Shown piece by piece: positions 8,449 through 15,943 of a stretch of DNA of 64,000 nt. This stretch comes from Erysipelothrix tonsillarum DSM 14972. GTDB lineage: Bacteria; Bacillota_I; Bacilli_A; Erysipelotrichales; Erysipelotrichaceae. The notes beneath the pieces were generated by a model. The model saw nothing but the letters and a program-made list of their open reading frames with translations, was not told the origin of the DNA and ran no database searches. The stretch covers positions 149,916 to 213,915 of the forward strand of contig NZ_KB892379.1 of the NCBI RefSeq assembly GCF_000373785.1, read 5' to 3'. The number at the start of each line of letters is the position of its first letter. The stretch's first letter is position 1. The position numbers and the translations under genes are program-made.

Positions 8449-8482
8449 AAAAAGGAATAAACCGAGGTTTATTCCTTTTTAC
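8447..8482. terminator. Bidirectional terminator between convergent genes
   Basis: AAAAAGGAATAAAC pairs with GTTTATTCCTTTTT, giving A-run and T-run on opposite sides, so it can serve both strands. The phosphatase stop codon lies inside the stem. Confidence 0.88.
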
Positions 8483-8918
8483 TCAAATATGCATTCCAAG
8501 CTTGGGAACCTTCTAAAACAAGACGTTTTGTCTCTTCAAAATCCCCGGTATAATAAGGGTCGGGTACTTCATGACCTTGCAATGAATCCACTGCATCTAA
8601 AAATAAATGGATCTTATGCTCAGTCCCTTTAGGCGCAATGTTGAGCAAGTCGCGCACATTACTCTTATCCATACCAATAATATAGTCATAATTCATAAAA
8701 TCTGATATTTGTATTTGGGTTGATGTCATTTTATCGGTAGAGATACCCATGTTATGAAGAATCTTCGCAGTACCGGGATGGACGGGATTTCCATGTTCCC
8801 ATGAACTAGTAGCTGCGGATTGAACAGAGTACTTATCACCATATAGGTGTTTAAAAATTCCTTCGGCCATAGGGGAACGGCAGATATTTCCAAGACAAAC
8901 AAATAAAATTTTTTTCAT
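8469..8918 (-). CDS. Low-molecular-weight protein-tyrosine phosphatase
   Basis: 149 residues, a full-length cytoplasmic LMW phosphatase. The P-loop CLGNICRS has catalytic Cys8 and Arg14, and the general acid is Asp120 in the DPYYTG motif. Start ATG with GAGGTG upstream. It lies 13 bases downstream of lrgB with no terminator between, so it is probably the third gene of an lrgA-lrgB-phosphatase transcript. In Firmicutes such enzymes act on protein phosphotyrosine or phosphoarginine, depending on an active-site residue. I cannot assign which from this sequence alone. Confidence 0.93.
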   Translation of the reverse strand: MKKILFVCLGNICRSPMAEGIFKHLYGDKYSVQSAATSSWEHGNPVHPGTAKILHNMGISTDKMTSTQIQISDFMNYDYIIGMDKSNVRDLLNIAPKGTEHKIHLFLDAVDSLQGHEVPDPYYTGDFEETKRLVLEGSQAWNAYLSKKE

Positions 8919-8931
8919 AATTCACCTCTAT

Positions 8932-9633
8932 TTATATTATAGCAGTAATAATTTTTAACGTAAGGGGACTGATTGCTACGGTCACAAGACCTGTGATGAT
9001 AAGGGCGAGCGTAGCCATAGTACCTTGCAATTCGCCCATTTCGATTGCTTTTGAAGTTCCTACAGCGTGTGCCGATGTGCCTAAGGCGAGTCCTTGAGCT
9101 AAGGGGTTTTGAATTCTGAAAATTTTATTTAGAATTGGAGCTAATGCTGCCCCAAGAATACCTGTGACAATGACAATACAGATTGTCAGCGTGGTCATCC
9201 CGCCAAGACTTGTGGAAACATCTGCAGCTATGGCAGTAGTAACAGATTTTGGAATGATGGTTGCAATCATGCGGGTATCAAGATGTAGTACAAGGGATAA
9301 GATAAGGATACAAATAGCATGTACTAATACACCCGTTAATGTACTGATAACAACAAGTTTTTTATATTTTTTCAATAAATCCATATTGTTATAAAGGGGG
9401 ATTGCCAATGCAACTGTTGCGGGACCGATAAGTGCGGTTAAAAATTTACCGCCTTGATTGTAACTCTCGTAATCGATTTTAAAGAGGGTTAAGAATCCGA
9501 TTATTGTTATGGCAGTAATAAGGAGTGGGTTGAGAAGGGGCGATTTAAATTTGCGCTGTAATTTCTGTGCGCCTAAATAAACACCGAAGGTCAGCACAAG
9601 ACCAAAGAGGGGACTATTTAATAATACATCCAT
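8932..9633 (-). CDS. lrgB: LrgB-family membrane protein
   Basis: 233 residues and strongly hydrophobic. It carries the LrgB hallmarks NPLLITAI, the GPATVALAIPLY block, PKSVTTAIA and the C-terminal LGTSAHAVGTSKA. LrgAB/CidAB pairs were first described as modulators of murein hydrolase activity and autolysis. Members in Bacillus and Streptococcus act as pyruvate transporters. It follows lrgA with a 2-base gap and its own AAGGAG site. A catabolite-response-like site lies before the operon. A second pair is present at 19839-20904. Confidence 0.92.
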   Translation of the reverse strand: MDVLLNSPLFGLVLTFGVYLGAQKLQRKFKSPLLNPLLITAITIIGFLTLFKIDYESYNQGGKFLTALIGPATVALAIPLYNNMDLLKKYKKLVVISTLTGVLVHAICILILSLVLHLDTRMIATIIPKSVTTAIAADVSTSLGGMTTLTICIVIVTGILGAALAPILNKIFRIQNPLAQGLALGTSAHAVGTSKAIEMGELQGTMATLALIITGLVTVAISPLTLKIITAII

Positions 9634-9635
9634 AA

Positions 9636-9986
9636 TTAGTGCACTCCTTTCTTATTTAAAAATTCGGCGATTACACCCGTTATGATATAAGTAATCAAAG
9701 TAGAAAAAATCAAAACAATCGTTATATCAATCCAGGACTTTTGAATTATGTCAAAGTAAGGCATGATACCGACTGTCGCAGGAACAAATAAGAAAGCCAT
9801 ATTATTTTTAAGCCAAGACCCAGATTCATCAATCTGCTTTACCTTAATGAGTTTGGTCTGCAATGCACCAAAGAGCAGAAAGAGTCCGACAATACTTCCG
9901 GGGACAGGTAAATGGAAGAGTGTAGTAATGGTTTCTCCCACATAAGAGAATGCGAGAATAATAAATAATTGACTGAGTATATTCAT
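9636..9986 (-). CDS. lrgA: LrgA-family membrane protein
   Basis: 116 residues with four predicted membrane helices and the conserved HLPVPGSIVGLFLLF block. It is the holin-like partner of LrgB. The start at 9986 is chosen because AAGGAGATC is correctly spaced. An upstream extension to 10076 is open but has no site and a polar sequence. First gene of the minus-strand lrgA-lrgB-phosphatase operon. Confidence 0.92.
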   Translation of the reverse strand: MNILSQLFIILAFSYVGETITTLFHLPVPGSIVGLFLLFGALQTKLIKVKQIDESGSWLKNNMAFLFVPATVGIMPYFDIIQKSWIDITIVLIFSTLITYIITGVIAEFLNKKGVH

Positions 9987-10055
9987 GTTTGATCTCCTTA
10001 ACAAAACTGCATTCATTTTATCACTTTTCGTTTCCATTGTGTAATTAATTGAAAA

Positions 10056-10069
10056 TGTTATCGCTTTCG
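10056..10069 (-). promoter_or_regulatory. Candidate catabolite-response element (cre) before lrgA
   Basis: Read on the minus strand, CGAAAGCGATAACA differs from the cre consensus TGNAANCGNTNNCA at one position. It lies about 70 bases upstream of the lrgA start. CcpA control of lrgAB-type pyruvate transporters is known in other Firmicutes. Confidence 0.5.
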
Positions 10070-10111
10070 ATGCCAAAAAAAGAAAATGAACGAAAATTCA
10101 TGGTTTGAATA

Positions 10112-10138
10112 TAAAAAAAAAGCACCTTGAAGGTACTT
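10112..10138 (-). terminator. Terminator of the first tRNA array
   Basis: On the minus strand AAGTACC and GGTGCTT pair (one G-T) and are followed by a run of nine T, just past the tRNA-Lys gene. Confidence 0.85.
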
Positions 10139-10153
10139 ATAATTTATTATAAA

Positions 10154-10229
10154 TGGTGTCTCGTGTAGGACTCGAACCTACGACCCACTGATTAAAAGTC
10201 AGTTGCTCTACCACCTGAGCTAACGAGAC
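10154..10229 (-). tRNA. tRNA-Lys (anticodon TTT)
   Basis: Complete 76-base cloverleaf with encoded CCA. The acceptor is GTCTCGT/ACGAGAC and the anticodon loop CTTTTAA gives TTT. It is the last gene of a Val-Thr-Lys transcript. A copy, identical as far as I can see, is at 14282-14357. Confidence 0.97.
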
Positions 10230-10233
10230 AACA

Positions 10234-10309
10234 TGGTGCCGACTAGAGGACTTGAACCCCCAACCTACTGATTACAAATCAGTTGCTCTACCAATTGAGC
10301 TAAGTCGGC
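10234..10309 (-). tRNA. tRNA-Thr (anticodon TGT)
   Basis: Complete 76-base cloverleaf with encoded CCA, acceptor GCCGACT/AGTCGGC and anticodon TGT. Four bases separate it from tRNA-Lys. A copy lies at 14462-14537. Confidence 0.97.
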
Positions 10310-10327
10310 ATTTTGAGCAAAAAAAAA

Positions 10328-10403
10328 TGGTGGAGGTTAACGGGCTCGAACCGCTGACCCTCTGCTTGTAAGGCAGATGCTCTCCCAACTGAGCTAAACC
10401 TCC
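10328..10403 (-). tRNA. tRNA-Val (anticodon TAC)
   Basis: Complete 76-base cloverleaf with encoded CCA, acceptor GGAGGTT/AACCTCC and anticodon TAC. First gene of the array after its promoter. A copy lies at 14543-14618. Confidence 0.97.
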
Positions 10404-10427
10404 GAGTTACTTCCTTAATGCTTTACT

Positions 10428-10456
10428 ATATTAACAAACATATTACACATTGTAAA
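10428..10456 (-). promoter_or_regulatory. Sigma-A promoter of the first tRNA array
   Basis: On the minus strand there is TTTACA, a 17-base spacer, then TAATAT, placed about 25 bases before tRNA-Val. Confidence 0.82.
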
Positions 10457-10561
10457 GTAAAAAAAGCTAAAAAAGCGAAAATAGTTTTTAAAACGGATAA
10501 ACGTGATTGATGATATGCAATATTAGCATCTTAAAGATGTTTTTAGATTAAAGAAATTCCT

Positions 10562-10587
10562 ATTCTCATATAAGAGAATGGTATAAT
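10562..10587 (+). promoter_or_regulatory. glpK promoter -10 with inverted repeat in the spacer
   Basis: TATAAT at 10582-10587 is a consensus -10 without a good -35. Directly upstream ATTCTC (10562-10567) and GAGAAT (10574-10579) form an inverted repeat with a 6-base spacer in the core promoter, a plausible operator. Confidence 0.5.
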
Positions 10588-10608
10588 AAAATAAATAAGG
10601 AGATGACC

Positions 10609-12087
10609 ATGAAAGACTATATTATTACACTTGATCAAGGGACGACAAGTTCCAGAGCAATCATTTTTGATAAAGACTATAATCTCATTACAAAAGCACA
10701 AACAGAAACAACCCAAATTTATCCTCAACAAGGCTGGGTTGAACAAGATCCAATGGAAATATGGGCGACCCAAAGTGGAGTGCTTAATGAAGTGCTCGCT
10801 CGTGCAGGTATCAGTCCCGAGCAAATTGAAACAATTGGGATTACGAACCAACGGGAAACAACTGTAGTTTGGAATCGTCATACGGGACGCCCCATTTATA
10901 ATGCTATTGTATGGCAATGTCGTCGTACTGCTCCTATCTGTGATGAATTACATGAAGCGGGTTTGTCGGATTATATAAAGGCGAACACGGGTTTAATTAT
11001 TGATGCCTATTTTTCGGGAACAAAGGTGAAATGGATTCTCGATCATGTAGAAGGTGCGCGTGAACTAGCCGAACGTGGAGATCTATTGTTTGGAACGGTA
11101 GATTCGTGGTTACTCTATAAACTTACGGGTGGAAAAGTTCATGCGACAGACTATACCAACGCTTCGCGAACGATGTTGTACAATATCAAGGCATTAGAGT
11201 GGGATCAGACCATCTTAAATGCATTAAACATCCCAACATCAATGCTCCCCAAAGTATGTGACAGTAGCCATTTATATGGCTATACGAACATTCAAGGATA
11301 CCAAATTCCAATTACAAGTATGGTGGGGGATCAGCAGGCTGCTTTATTTGGGCAAACCTGCTTTAATTCAGGTGATGTTAAAAATACTTACGGAACAGGG
11401 TGTTTTCTACTCATGAATACAAAGGATCAATTTGTTGAAAGCAAGAACGGACTTCTTACTACAATTGCGATTGCTTTAGACGGCAAGGTAGAATATGCAT
11501 TGGAAGGTTCGGTTTTTGTAGCTGGTGCAGTAATTCAGTGGCTAAGAGATGAATTAGGAATTATTGATGATGCAGCTGATGTAGAATATTTTGCGCAAAA
11601 AGTTCCCGATAGTGGGGGTGTTTATTTTGTGCCGGCTCTTACCGGTCTGGGAGCACCTTATTGGGATATGGATGCAACAGGGACAATTTTTGGCCTGACA
11701 CGTGGTACCAACAAAAATCACATTATACGTGCCGCGTTAGAATCAATTGCATACCAAAGTTACGATATTATGAAAGCGATGGAGGATGACTCGAGAATTA
11801 AAATAAAATCGCTTAAAGTTGATGGTGGAGCATCGAGTAATGATTTCCTCATGCAGTTTCAGGCGGACTTACTTGATGTAAATGTTCAACGGTCATTTAC
11901 ACCGGAATCGACATCCCTGGGTGCTTGTTTTTTAGCGGGACTCCAAACCGGGTTCTTTAAAGACAAAACAACCTTGTTAAACGGGCAAAATAAAAATAAA
12001 GCGTGGGACAATCGGATCAGTGATGAAGAACGCAAACAAAAATTAGCGGCCTGGCACCATGCAATCGCAAGAACCCTTACAAAATGA
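10609..12087 (+). CDS. glpK: Glycerol kinase
   Basis: Converts glycerol and ATP to glycerol-3-phosphate in the cytoplasm. 492 residues, normal FGGY-family length. Motifs are [10 protein letters not shown] at the N-terminus, GITNQRET, the substrate segment [22 protein letters not shown] and the C-terminal [15 protein letters not shown]. The ATG at 10609 fits AAGGAG six bases upstream. An ATG at 10603 is too close to the site. In many Firmicutes a His just before the [10 protein letters not shown] block is phosphorylated by the PTS protein HPr. The equivalent segment here ([10 protein letters not shown]) has no His, so that control is probably absent. No glpF or glycerol-phosphate oxidase gene is adjacent. 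Ends at a terminator. Confidence 0.96.
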   Translation: MKDYIITLDQGTTSSRAIIFDKDYNLITKAQTETTQIYPQQGWVEQDPMEIWATQSGVLNEVLARAGISPEQIETIGITNQRETTVVWNRHTGRPIYNAIVWQCRRTAPICDELHEAGLSDYIKANTGLIIDAYFSGTKVKWILDHVEGARELAERGDLLFGTVDSWLLYKLTGGKVHATDYTNASRTMLYNIKALEWDQTILNALNIPTSMLPKVCDSSHLYGYTNIQGYQIPITSMVGDQQAALFGQTCFNSGDVKNTYGTGCFLLMNTKDQFVESKNGLLTTIAIALDGKVEYALEGSVFVAGAVIQWLRDELGIIDDAADVEYFAQKVPDSGGVYFVPALTGLGAPYWDMDATGTIFGLTRGTNKNHIIRAALESIAYQSYDIMKAMEDDSRIKIKSLKVDGGASSNDFLMQFQADLLDVNVQRSFTPESTSLGACFLAGLQTGFFKDKTTLLNGQNKNKAWDNRISDEERKQKLAAWHHAIARTLTK

Positions 12088-12088
12088 G

Positions 12089-12125
12089 AAAAGCACATAC
12101 GGTCTATAGACTGTGTGTGCTTTTT
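12089..12125. terminator. Terminator between glpK and the acetyltransferase gene
   Basis: AAAAGCACATAC and GTGTGTGCTTTTT form a long stem with a T-run. Flanking A and T runs let it work for both convergent genes. Confidence 0.87.
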
Positions 12126-12152
12126 GTTTATTAATAATCACCCAGGAAATAA

Positions 12153-12980
12153 TTAAAGGTCAAGTTTGAAACTATAGTAGTGATCTTGTTCTTTAAAACC
12201 ATTGGCTGTTGCCGACGCGAGAGCGATCGCATCTTCAGTATCGACGAAAAAGATAATGTCTTCGACCCCTTGATCTGCGCAATAGCGAACCGATCGATTT
12301 AGAAATTCATATGCAGATTCCATACTTGCGTAAAAAGAAAAAACTTCAGCGTGAATTCGATTATATTTTTTGAGCGTAATTGAACTGACCACGTCTTGAT
12401 TTTTTAATTCCATAAAGACAAACCATGGTTTCTTATTGCGGAAAATTTTATCGGCTGACCAAAAAATATCGGGGTTCACGAAATCATGGTGTTGCTTAAA
12501 GCGAAATTCATTGGACTCCAAAAGAGGTTCCATATGGAGTGTAGATTGTTTTAATTTAGGGATTCGCTCAACATCGAGTAGCATAACGGTACAATTATCT
12601 ACAAGCTGAGCATTGAATTCATCAAGTCCATCGAGGGCTTCTTGATTCGATTGGGGAAAATCCATTAAAAGTTGGTATCCGGGGAAAGCATTCTTAAGAT
12701 AAGCAACAAAACGAGCTAAAACTCCCTGAAAAGGAGCTGTGGTATAGATACCAGCAACCGTTTGTATATAGCGCGCATCTTCTGCGACCATAAAAGCACC
12801 AAAACCGATAATGTCATTTTCATCATTATAATCAGCGAGACAGAGCGCGTTTTTAAGCGTTTTTGAAAACGCTGACTTTGATTTGAATTTAGGGTAGGAT
12901 TGCGTCTGAGGATTAGTCTGGTGGTACCAACTATATTCAATTGCATTATCCAAGTCTATTGAATCACATGTACGTATCAT
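12153..12980 (-). CDS. GNAT-family N-acetyltransferase-like protein
   Basis: 275 residues in two similar-sized halves. The first contains DNDIIGFGA-type strands and a QTVAGIYTTAPFQGVLARFV segment reminiscent of the acetyl-CoA loop. The second has VVSSITLKKYNRIHAEVFSFYA and a C-terminal LASATANGFKEQDHYYSF, a common GNAT ending in which the side chain of an acetylated residue is recognised. I read it as a two-domain GNAT protein with unknown substrate. Start ATG 12980 follows GGAGG. An upstream extension to 13091 would run through a terminator and is rejected. Confidence 0.7.
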   Translation of the reverse strand: MIRTCDSIDLDNAIEYSWYHQTNPQTQSYPKFKSKSAFSKTLKNALCLADYNDENDIIGFGAFMVAEDARYIQTVAGIYTTAPFQGVLARFVAYLKNAFPGYQLLMDFPQSNQEALDGLDEFNAQLVDNCTVMLLDVERIPKLKQSTLHMEPLLESNEFRFKQHHDFVNPDIFWSADKIFRNKKPWFVFMELKNQDVVSSITLKKYNRIHAEVFSFYASMESAYEFLNRSVRYCADQGVEDIIFFVDTEDAIALASATANGFKEQDHYYSFKLDL

Positions 12981-12999
12981 ACAAACCTCCTTTTCGACT

Positions 13000-13028
13000 A
13001 TTATAGCGTGGATATGGGAATAGTGAAA
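13000..13028 (-). promoter_or_regulatory. Promoter of the acetyltransferase gene
   Basis: On the minus strand there is TTTCAC, a 17-base spacer and a perfect TATAAT, 20 bases before the start codon. Confidence 0.65.
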
Positions 13029-13031
13029 GAT

Positions 13032-13060
13032 AAAAAAAGCAGAATCAAGGTTCTGCTTTT
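13032..13060 (-). terminator. Terminator after a gene remnant
   Basis: On the minus strand AAAAGCAGAA and TTCTGCTTTT pair around a 6-base loop and a T-run follows. It ends transcripts coming from the remnant at 13069-13140. Confidence 0.8.
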
Positions 13061-13068
13061 GCTTTCGA

Positions 13069-13140
13069 TCACATATCTTGAGCACTTTCATAATAACGAT
13101 TTAAAAGTGCTAAGTCAATCGTATCACTGAAGTGAGCAAT
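13069..13140 (-). pseudogene. Possible C-terminal remnant of a lost gene
   Basis: A 23-codon open stretch without a start codon or ribosome binding site reads as a plausible protein end (DTIDLALLNRYYESAQDM, stop). It is followed 9 bases later by a proper terminator. The arrangement suggests the last part of a deleted gene, sitting between two tRNA regions. The stretch is too short to assign a family. Confidence 0.3.
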
Positions 13141-13191
13141 TCACTCGTAAATTAATTTATAAATACACGCTCAAACTCGCTAATTGAGCAC

Positions 13192-13213
13192 AAAAAAACC
13201 GATTAATCGGTTT
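13192..13213 (-). terminator. Terminator of the single tRNA-Gly
   Basis: The palindrome AAACCGATTAATCGGTTT is followed on the minus strand by a T-run, directly past the tRNA-Gly gene. Confidence 0.82.
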
Positions 13214-13224
13214 GGTTAGTTATT

Positions 13225-13298
13225 TGGAGCGGGTGAGGAGAATCGAACTCCCGTAGCCAGCTTGGAAGGCTGGAGTTTTACCATTAAACTACACCCGC
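13225..13298 (-). tRNA. tRNA-Gly (anticodon TCC)
   Basis: 74-base cloverleaf with encoded CCA, acceptor GCGGGTG/CACCCGC and anticodon TCC. It stands alone with its own promoter and terminator. An apparently identical gene is at 14200-14273. Confidence 0.97.
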
Positions 13299-13317
13299 AA
13301 GGTTCGCTTGCGTAACT

Positions 13318-13346
13318 ATTCTAACAAAATCATGGGCGAAAGTAAA
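13318..13346 (-). promoter_or_regulatory. Promoter of the single tRNA-Gly
   Basis: On the minus strand there is TTTACT, a 17-base spacer, then TAGAAT, 20 bases before the tRNA. Confidence 0.75.
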
Positions 13347-13432
13347 TATATTTTGTTGATAAATTTATATTAAGAGGTTGATTTATGAGGTTATGTTTTA
13401 AATTAGGTCGACTACTTAGATGTGTGGCGAAT

Positions 13433-13459
13433 AAAAAAAGACGTTCAATGAACGTCTTT
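13433..13459 (-). terminator. Terminator of the cupin gene
   Basis: On the minus strand AAAGACGTTCA and TGAACGTCTTT pair and are followed by a T-run immediately past the stop codon. Confidence 0.87.
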
Positions 13460-13462
13460 CAT

Positions 13463-13852
13463 CTATTTCGTTTCTTGCTGTGTATTGAATGGATGTTTTA
13501 CTGGGGAGTAAATGGAGAATAATTTCATTGTTGTATCACCAGCATTTTTGATATTGTGCCATGTATTTACAGGTACAATAACCATTGCTCCTTCGTGAGC
13601 TTCTTGTTGAATCGTGAGATTATCTTTTTCATATCCCATCTCTACATAGCCTGTTCCTTCAACAATAAAAAGAATTTGATCTTCATTATCGTGAATTTCA
13701 AGTCCTACATCGCCACCCCCAGAAGGGATACTCATGAGTGTTACTTGAACATGCTCACCAGTCCATAATGTCGTACGATAACGATCATTTTGTCGAGCGA
13801 GGTCGGCAATTTGGAAAATACTTGGATGTTTACCATAGTCTTTTAATTCCAT
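13463..13852 (-). CDS. Single-domain cupin protein
   Basis: 130 residues with one beta-barrel cupin domain. The metal-binding blocks are visible as EIHDNEDQILFIVEGTG in the first motif and PVNTWHNI in the second. Small cupins of this kind serve as metal-dependent sugar or small-molecule isomerases or dioxygenases, or as stress proteins. No specific substrate can be read. Start ATG 13852 is chosen over GTG 13861 because the GGAG site would overlap the latter. It is monocistronic, between a terminator and a gene-free stretch. Confidence 0.85.
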   Translation of the reverse strand: MELKDYGKHPSIFQIADLARQNDRYRTTLWTGEHVQVTLMSIPSGGGDVGLEIHDNEDQILFIVEGTGYVEMGYEKDNLTIQQEAHEGAMVIVPVNTWHNIKNAGDTTMKLFSIYSPVKHPFNTQQETK

Positions 13853-14199
13853 ATTAATCACTCCTTTTCTATATTTATATTATAACGCTTATTTAAATAA
13901 AAGAGCGACAATGAGATGAAATCATCAAAAAATGTTTTGACTGAAGAATATTCGATAATTGGACGATAAAATAATAGTGAAAATGGAAAAGTGAACCGAT
14001 GAATGATATTGGATTGTTATGCTTTCTATGGAGTTAAACTAAAATTATTTAATATTCTAATAGATGCAACATATTCTATTTTTATAATAAATTCCACGAA
14101 GTAAAGATACTTCAATCAGGTTATTATATAGTATTAAATAACCAGTGTGAATAAATAAAAAAAAGTTACTGTTACAGTAACTTTGAATTAAATTTAAAT
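13853..14199. other. Gene-free AT-rich stretch
   Basis: Holds the leader of the cupin gene at the left and the terminator of the second tRNA array at the right (14154-14184). The 270 bases between are AT-rich with no open frame or clear repeat. Confidence 0.6.
14154..14184 (-). terminator. Terminator of the second tRNA array
   Basis: On the minus strand AAAGTTACTG and CAGTAACTTT form a perfect 10-bp stem, then a T-run. Confidence 0.87.
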
Positions 14200-14273
14200 T
14201 GGAGCGGGTGAGGAGAATCGAACTCCCGTAGCCAGCTTGGAAGGCTGGAGTTTTACCATTAAACTACACCCGC
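14200..14273 (-). tRNA. tRNA-Gly (anticodon TCC), second copy
   Basis: 74-base cloverleaf with encoded CCA, the same sequence as the gene at 13225-13298. Last gene of the Val-Thr-Tyr-Lys-Gly array. Confidence 0.97.
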
Positions 14274-14281
14274 ATTTTGAA

Positions 14282-14357
14282 TGGTGTCTCGTGTAGGACT
14301 CGAACCTACGACCCACTGATTAAAAGTCAGTTGCTCTACCACCTGAGCTAACGAGAC
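14282..14357 (-). tRNA. tRNA-Lys (anticodon TTT), second copy
   Basis: 76-base cloverleaf with encoded CCA, matching the copy at 10154-10229 in every part compared. Confidence 0.97.
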
Positions 14358-14364
14358 AAAAGAA

Positions 14365-14448
14365 TGGTGGGGAGAGGCGGATTCGAACCGCCGAACCCTA
14401 AGGAGATGATTTACAGTCACCCGCGTTTAGCCACTTCGCTATCTCCCC
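14365..14448 (-). tRNA. tRNA-Tyr (anticodon GTA)
   Basis: 84-base type II tRNA with a long variable arm and encoded CCA, acceptor GGGGAGA/TCTCCCC and anticodon GTA. It has no counterpart in the first array. Confidence 0.96.
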
Positions 14449-14461
14449 ATTCTATTCAAAA

Positions 14462-14537
14462 TGGTGCCGACTAGAGGACTTGAACCCCCAACCTACTGAT
14501 TACAAATCAGTTGCTCTACCAATTGAGCTAAGTCGGC
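14462..14537 (-). tRNA. tRNA-Thr (anticodon TGT), second copy
   Basis: 76-base cloverleaf with encoded CCA, matching the copy at 10234-10309. Confidence 0.97.
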
Positions 14538-14542
14538 ATATA

Positions 14543-14618
14543 TGGTGGAGGTTAACGGGCTCGAACCGCTGACCCTCTGCTTGTAAGGCAGATGCTCTCC
14601 CAACTGAGCTAAACCTCC
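14543..14618 (-). tRNA. tRNA-Val (anticodon TAC), second copy
   Basis: 76-base cloverleaf with encoded CCA, matching the copy at 10328-10403. First gene of the second array. Confidence 0.97.
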
Positions 14619-14657
14619 AGGTCTGTTACGTTTGTTTGTATTCCTTAACGCCTTAAT

Positions 14658-14687
14658 AATATACCATACGCTTCTCGATATAGTCAA
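14658..14687 (-). promoter_or_regulatory. Promoter of the second tRNA array
   Basis: On the minus strand there is TTGACT, an 18-base spacer and TATATT, about 40 bases before tRNA-Val. The flanking sequence differs from that of the first array. Confidence 0.75.
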
Positions 14688-14840
14688 CAGTAAATGTGCA
14701 TTTATTTCAATTATTTTGCTAAAGTTTTTAATATTGGTTAAAAGGTTCTTGTAAAGGTACAAAACGACTCTGATTTCGGTATTTAAAGGCTTTTTAAAGC
14801 CGTTTCGAAAATATAAATGATTTATAAATCGCAATAAAAA

Positions 14841-14865
14841 TAAAAGAACACTCCGAAGAGTGTCC
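14841..14865 (-). terminator. Terminator of pta
   Basis: On the minus strand GGACACTCTTCGGAGTGTTC folds on a TTCG tetraloop and is followed by T-rich sequence. Confidence 0.86.
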
Positions 14866-14869
14866 GTTA

Positions 14870-15850
14870 TTATTTAATTAATGTTTGAGCTGCAGTAATA
14901 ATAGCAAGCTTGTAAACATCTTCTTCAACACAACCACGTGATAAATCTGATACTGGTTTGTTAAGTCCTTGAAGGATTGGTCCAATAGCTTCATATCCAC
15001 CTAGACGTTGAGCAATCTTGTAACCAATATTTCCTGATTGAAGATCTGGGAATACAAAGACGCGAGCGTTTCCTGCTACTTTTGATTCAGGTGCTTTTAA
15101 TTGAGCAACTGTAGGAACAAAGGAAGCATCAAACTGTAATTCACCATCAATTTGATATTCAGGAGCAAGTTCTTGAGCAATACGTGTTGCCTCAACAACT
15201 TTTTCAACTTCTGGACTCTTTGCAGATCCTTTTGTTGAAAAACTGAGTAACGATACGATTGGATCAATATCAAACAATTCTGCTGTTTTAGCACTTTCAA
15301 CTGCAATTTCGGCTAATTCTTGTGAATTAGGGTTGATGTTGATTGCGCAGTCTGAGAATAAGTAAGATTCATTACGTTTAAAAATAATGAATGCACCGCT
15401 TGTACGGCTTACTCCAGGTTTTGTTTTAATGATTTGTAATGCTGGACGCACAGTGTCACCAGTTGAGTGGATTGCACCACTAACCATTGCATCTGCTTCA
15501 CCCATATAAGTTAACATAGTACCAAAGTAGTTTACATTTTTAACCCATGCATAAGCATCTTCTTTAGCTAATTTACCTTTACGACGTTCAACAAGTGCAT
15601 CTACCATTGCTTCTTTTTTGTCTTCTGGGTATGTTTCTGGATCGATAATCTCTACTTTATCCATCAAGAAACCTAAATCTTGAGCTGACGCAAGAATTAC
15701 TTCTTTATTACCTAAGATGATTGGATGACATAAACCATCAGCTGCTAAACGTACTGCAGCTCCGATAATACGAGCATCTACACCTTCTGGGAAAACGACT
15801 TTAATATCTTTCCCGGAAATCTTTTCTTTTAAACCTTCAAATAAATCCAT
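14870..15850 (-). CDS. pta: Phosphate acetyltransferase
   Basis: Interconverts acetyl-CoA and acetyl phosphate. With acetate kinase (not in this window) it makes ATP from pyruvate-derived acetyl-CoA. 326 residues, the short single-domain form usual in Firmicutes. Conserved blocks include VVFPEGVDAR at the N-terminus, AIHSTGDTVRPALQIIKT, the active-site segment VSLLSFSTKGSAKSPE, and VFPDLQSGNIGYKIAQRLGG near the end. Start ATG 15850 follows GGAGG. It stands alone between its terminator and a regulator gene read in the same direction 90 bases upstream. Confidence 0.96.
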   Translation of the reverse strand: MDLFEGLKEKISGKDIKVVFPEGVDARIIGAAVRLAADGLCHPIILGNKEVILASAQDLGFLMDKVEIIDPETYPEDKKEAMVDALVERRKGKLAKEDAYAWVKNVNYFGTMLTYMGEADAMVSGAIHSTGDTVRPALQIIKTKPGVSRTSGAFIIFKRNESYLFSDCAININPNSQELAEIAVESAKTAELFDIDPIVSLLSFSTKGSAKSPEVEKVVEATRIAQELAPEYQIDGELQFDASFVPTVAQLKAPESKVAGNARVFVFPDLQSGNIGYKIAQRLGGYEAIGPILQGLNKPVSDLSRGCVEEDVYKLAIITAAQTLIK

Positions 15851-15943
15851 TTGTAAGTTTACCTCCTATATACAATAAACTATTATACACCAAATGTTCT
15901 CTCATGAAAGAAAATGGCTTAAAAAGAAATCAAAAAGAACAGT

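Noticed and set aside
8469-8918. Arsenate reductase for the small phosphatase
   Set aside because: The P-loop fits both, but the DPYYTG acid motif and the absence of the extra redox cysteines favour the phosphatase.
14200-14618. Repeated 70-80 base blocks that look like a repeat array or CRISPR
   Set aside because: The blocks are tRNA genes with full cloverleaves and CCA ends; copies are not evenly spaced and have no spacer-repeat pattern.
14493-14834. Open reading frame of 113 codons on the minus strand
   Set aside because: It runs through tRNA-Thr and tRNA-Val and their promoter, with no ribosome binding site; it is a shadow of tRNA genes.
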